The notes below the pieces were generated by a model. That model made no database searches. It had not been told where the DNA came from and saw only the letters and a program-made list of their open reading frames with translations. DNA of 64,000 nucleotides, taken from the NCBI GenBank assembly GCA_036345935.2, contig JADWOT020000007.1, positions 6,984,074-7,048,073 of the forward strand, written 5' to 3'. Positions 62,398-64,000 of the stretch are shown one piece after another (position 1 is the first letter of the stretch; the number at the start of each line of letters is the position of its first letter). Both the position numbers and the translations under genes were made by a program. Origin of the DNA: Taenia hydatigena. Taxonomy: Eukaryota; Platyhelminthes; Cestoda; Cyclophyllidea; Taeniidae.

Positions 62398-62440
62398 TTA
62401 ATCAGAGGCCCAAAAGCACTGAGTAAAACACAAGAACGTT

Positions 62441-63176
62441 ATGCAGGAGTTAAAGGCATTTTTCGTGCTAACACTCACCCATGGTATGTCCGCTTATAGT
62501 GGCTCTTCTTACAGGAAATTGGTGATGGAAGTAAAGATTTTAGCAGCTATGGTAGATGGAACAGCTGAACTGCAAGCTTTGTCGTCATCTAATGCAACGG
62601 TTGACCATCAAACTACTGCCGAAGCAAAAGAATCAACACAGGCTCCTAGAATGAACAATGCAACGGAACCTGTGCCATTCTCTACCAGCGGAACCACCTG
62701 TACCGTCCGCCAATGCCACAGTTTTAATGCAGACTTCATTAACGCCCAGTGCAACAGAACCGATTACAACATTTATCAATGGCGCAGATTCACCGCAGGT
62801 TCTTGCGATGATTAGTGCAACACAGTCATTGGAATCGTCAGGCAATAATGTGGTTCAAACGCAGGCTCCAGTAACACCCAATGCGACCCTACCATCGATC
62901 TCACCTGCCAGCCATCTAGTGTCAACATAGGTGTCGGTGACGACCGATGCAACGCAATCATCAAAATTGTCAACAAATGATGCAACTCAAACGCAGACTC
63001 CAGTAACACTCAATACAACTCAACGACCGGTAGCATCTGTCAACCGTCCAGCAACATCAAAGGTTTCGGTGACAACCAACGCAACGAAACCTGCTGCACA
63101 GTCCACCGAAGCCATACCCTCGCCACAGGCTTTAGTGATGCCCACACCAACGAATTCCCCTATATCATCGAAATAA
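62441..63176 (+). pseudogene. Second Thr-rich mucin-like gene, frame-broken
   Basis: Starts MQELKAFFVLTLTH, half of a signal peptide, followed by GGTATGTCC, a good 5' splice site (intron from 62484). Acceptors TTTTAG (62543) or TAGCAG (62546) give a 60- or 63-bp intron that keeps the frame and joins to AAMVDGTAELQALSSSNATV. TTACAG at 62514 would give a 31-bp intron but shifts into a stop. The mature part is Thr/Ser/Ala-rich (TTAEAKESTQAPRMNNATE). Near 62695-62705 the mucin pattern passes to another frame (PVPSANATVLMQTSLTPSAT), implying a one-base indel. A 44-residue repeat (QTQAPVTPNAT at 62856; QTQTPVTLNTT at 62988) is cut by TAG at 62928-62930, where the later repeat has Lys (ATSKVSVTT). 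It ends PTPTNSPISSK at 63176. I see no GPI tail. Role inferred: secreted or surface mucin, now probably dead unless the breaks are sequencing errors. Confidence 0.6.
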
Positions 63177-63440
63177 TCTTTTCTCCCCACTTTTATTCAT
63201 TCTTTTATTTTTGACGTTATTTTCATATTATTTTAGCATTCCGTCTTCACTCTAGCCCCCAAAATGCATTGGCGCTGTCTACGATATTGTTTACAATAAT
63301 TCAAAATATTGCCTTCAATTTTGATGTCACTGAACCTCAATTTTCATATACAGTCCTTATTTTCGATTTCTTCCTTAATTTTTCAGATTCACACTAACTT
63401 TATAGCTTTATTGTCTAGCTTATGCTCCGAGCCAAAAAAT
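63177..63440. other. 3' flank of second mucin-like gene
   Basis: T-rich DNA after the stop, without a canonical AATAAA in the first 200 bp that I can see. No gene. Confidence 0.4.
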
Positions 63441-63692
63441 CCTGTGTGAAACTTGGTGTCAACATATGGAGACATAATAATCTACATAGGGCTGCTACCC
63501 AGAATCGATGCCCTACATTTGCAATAGATGAAGGGTAAACTCTACGGGCGTGTTGAATCTGACCTCAGTGTGCGCCACCTTCGGGTGTTTTCGAAGCTAA
63601 CATTATACGCTATCGCACTAATCAATGTTAGTGCTTGTGAGTGAAGTAATTGCACGTAGTGGAAGGCTTTTGGCTCTCAAGACAATTTGTCA
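63441..63692 (+). repeat. Mucin-flank repeat, copy C (right inverted arm)
   Basis: Nearly identical inverted partner of 61670-61921. Immediately beyond the identical block it reads CACCGGTAAATTACGAAACTG, whose CACCGGT agrees with copy A (GTCACCGGTGAAT) rather than with B (AACTGTAAAT). Weaker similarity continues to about 63720. Confidence 0.95.
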
Positions 63693-64000
63693 CCGGTAAA
63701 TTACGAAACTGCTTAAAATATTGTCATTCTTTGTTGTGTGTGTTTCGTAGGTCACGCGGTCCATTGATTACATTTTCAGTGTATATCATCGTGAGCCCTT
63801 AGGAGAGGCTATTCTAGAATGGATAGAGGAGAAGATTCGGACCATGGTCGTTAAATTCGATCTCTTTGAACATACGGACAAACTGTTCTTAACCACATTT
63901 TCTTACAAGTTGCACCTGAATCTGCCAGGCACCCGCTTACCGCTCCTTCGCCAAGTTCTGAAACACGAATAGATTTCCTGGGAAAATATGTAATTTGGTT
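63693..64000. other. Window end, no gene recognised
   Basis: Tail of copy C (to about 63720), then unannotated DNA. No supported feature. Confidence 0.4.

Noticed and set aside
61670..63692. Calling the inverted-arm unit a named DNA transposon
   Set aside because: No transposase, and I could not identify target-site duplications; the enclosed gene is mucin-like, so only the structure is reported.
1..64000. tRNA, rRNA, CRISPR or bacterial operon signals
   Set aside because: I looked for T-loop-like words, rRNA blocks, spaced direct repeats and ribosome-binding sites and found none that hold up.

Overview
This window looks like nuclear DNA of a metazoan with a gene-poor, intergenic-rich genome, most plausibly a parasitic flatworm and possibly a taeniid tapeworm (Echinococcus/Taenia type). 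The grounds are indirect: no long open frames over 64 kb, splice-site-like signals and a very short possible intron, TATA-preceded genes for Thr-rich secreted mucin-like proteins, a decayed HSP70 copy (tapeworm genomes are known for expanded HSP70 sets with many broken members), and a decayed LTR-retrotransposon gag/protease. There are no bacterial operons, tRNA or rRNA genes that I can support, and no CRISPR array. A 100-N assembly gap lies at 14001-14100.

Layout. 1-4.6 kb: nothing recognisable. 4.6-5.0 kb: two C2H2-finger-like segments on the minus strand. 5.15-7.3 kb: an unusual block of two clusters of a 51-52 bp minisatellite, each unit carrying the palindrome TGACGTCA, around 1.1 kb of purine-rich low-complexity DNA with a G-quadruplex motif and a CpG-rich patch. 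8.9-11.1 kb: a terminal-exon-like ORF, then an HSP70 pseudogene with two in-frame stops. 13.0-14.0 kb: first copy (C1) of a broken gene family of unknown identity with some caspase-like features. 14.8-15.1 kb: first member of a dispersed repeat (D1). 17.7-19.4 and 21.7-24.0 kb: a direct duplication holding a mucin-like gene; the second copy keeps promoter, signal peptide and repeats, the first has lost them. Between them, at 20.3-21.2 kb, is a Gypsy-type gag/protease relic. 26.3-26.7 kb: an unidentified coding remnant.

33-54 kb is a set of inverted duplications: 33.2-35.6 against 51.6-53.9 kb, 39.7-41.1 (C2) against 43.6-45.1 kb (C3), and 46.5-47.2 against 49.1-49.75 kb. All contain coding-like but stop-riddled sequence, so this looks like a graveyard of locally duplicated genes. 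61.1-63.7 kb: a second mucin-like gene, itself frame-broken, sits between two inverted 252-bp arms that are almost identical, with a third, older copy of the arm just upstream.

Functionally, the only genes with promoter, signal peptide and coherent protein pattern are the two mucin-like ones, presumably surface or secreted glycoproteins. Everything else recognisable is decayed. The strongest novelty is structural: repeated inverted duplication of gene fragments, and the near-perfect inverted arms around the mucin gene.
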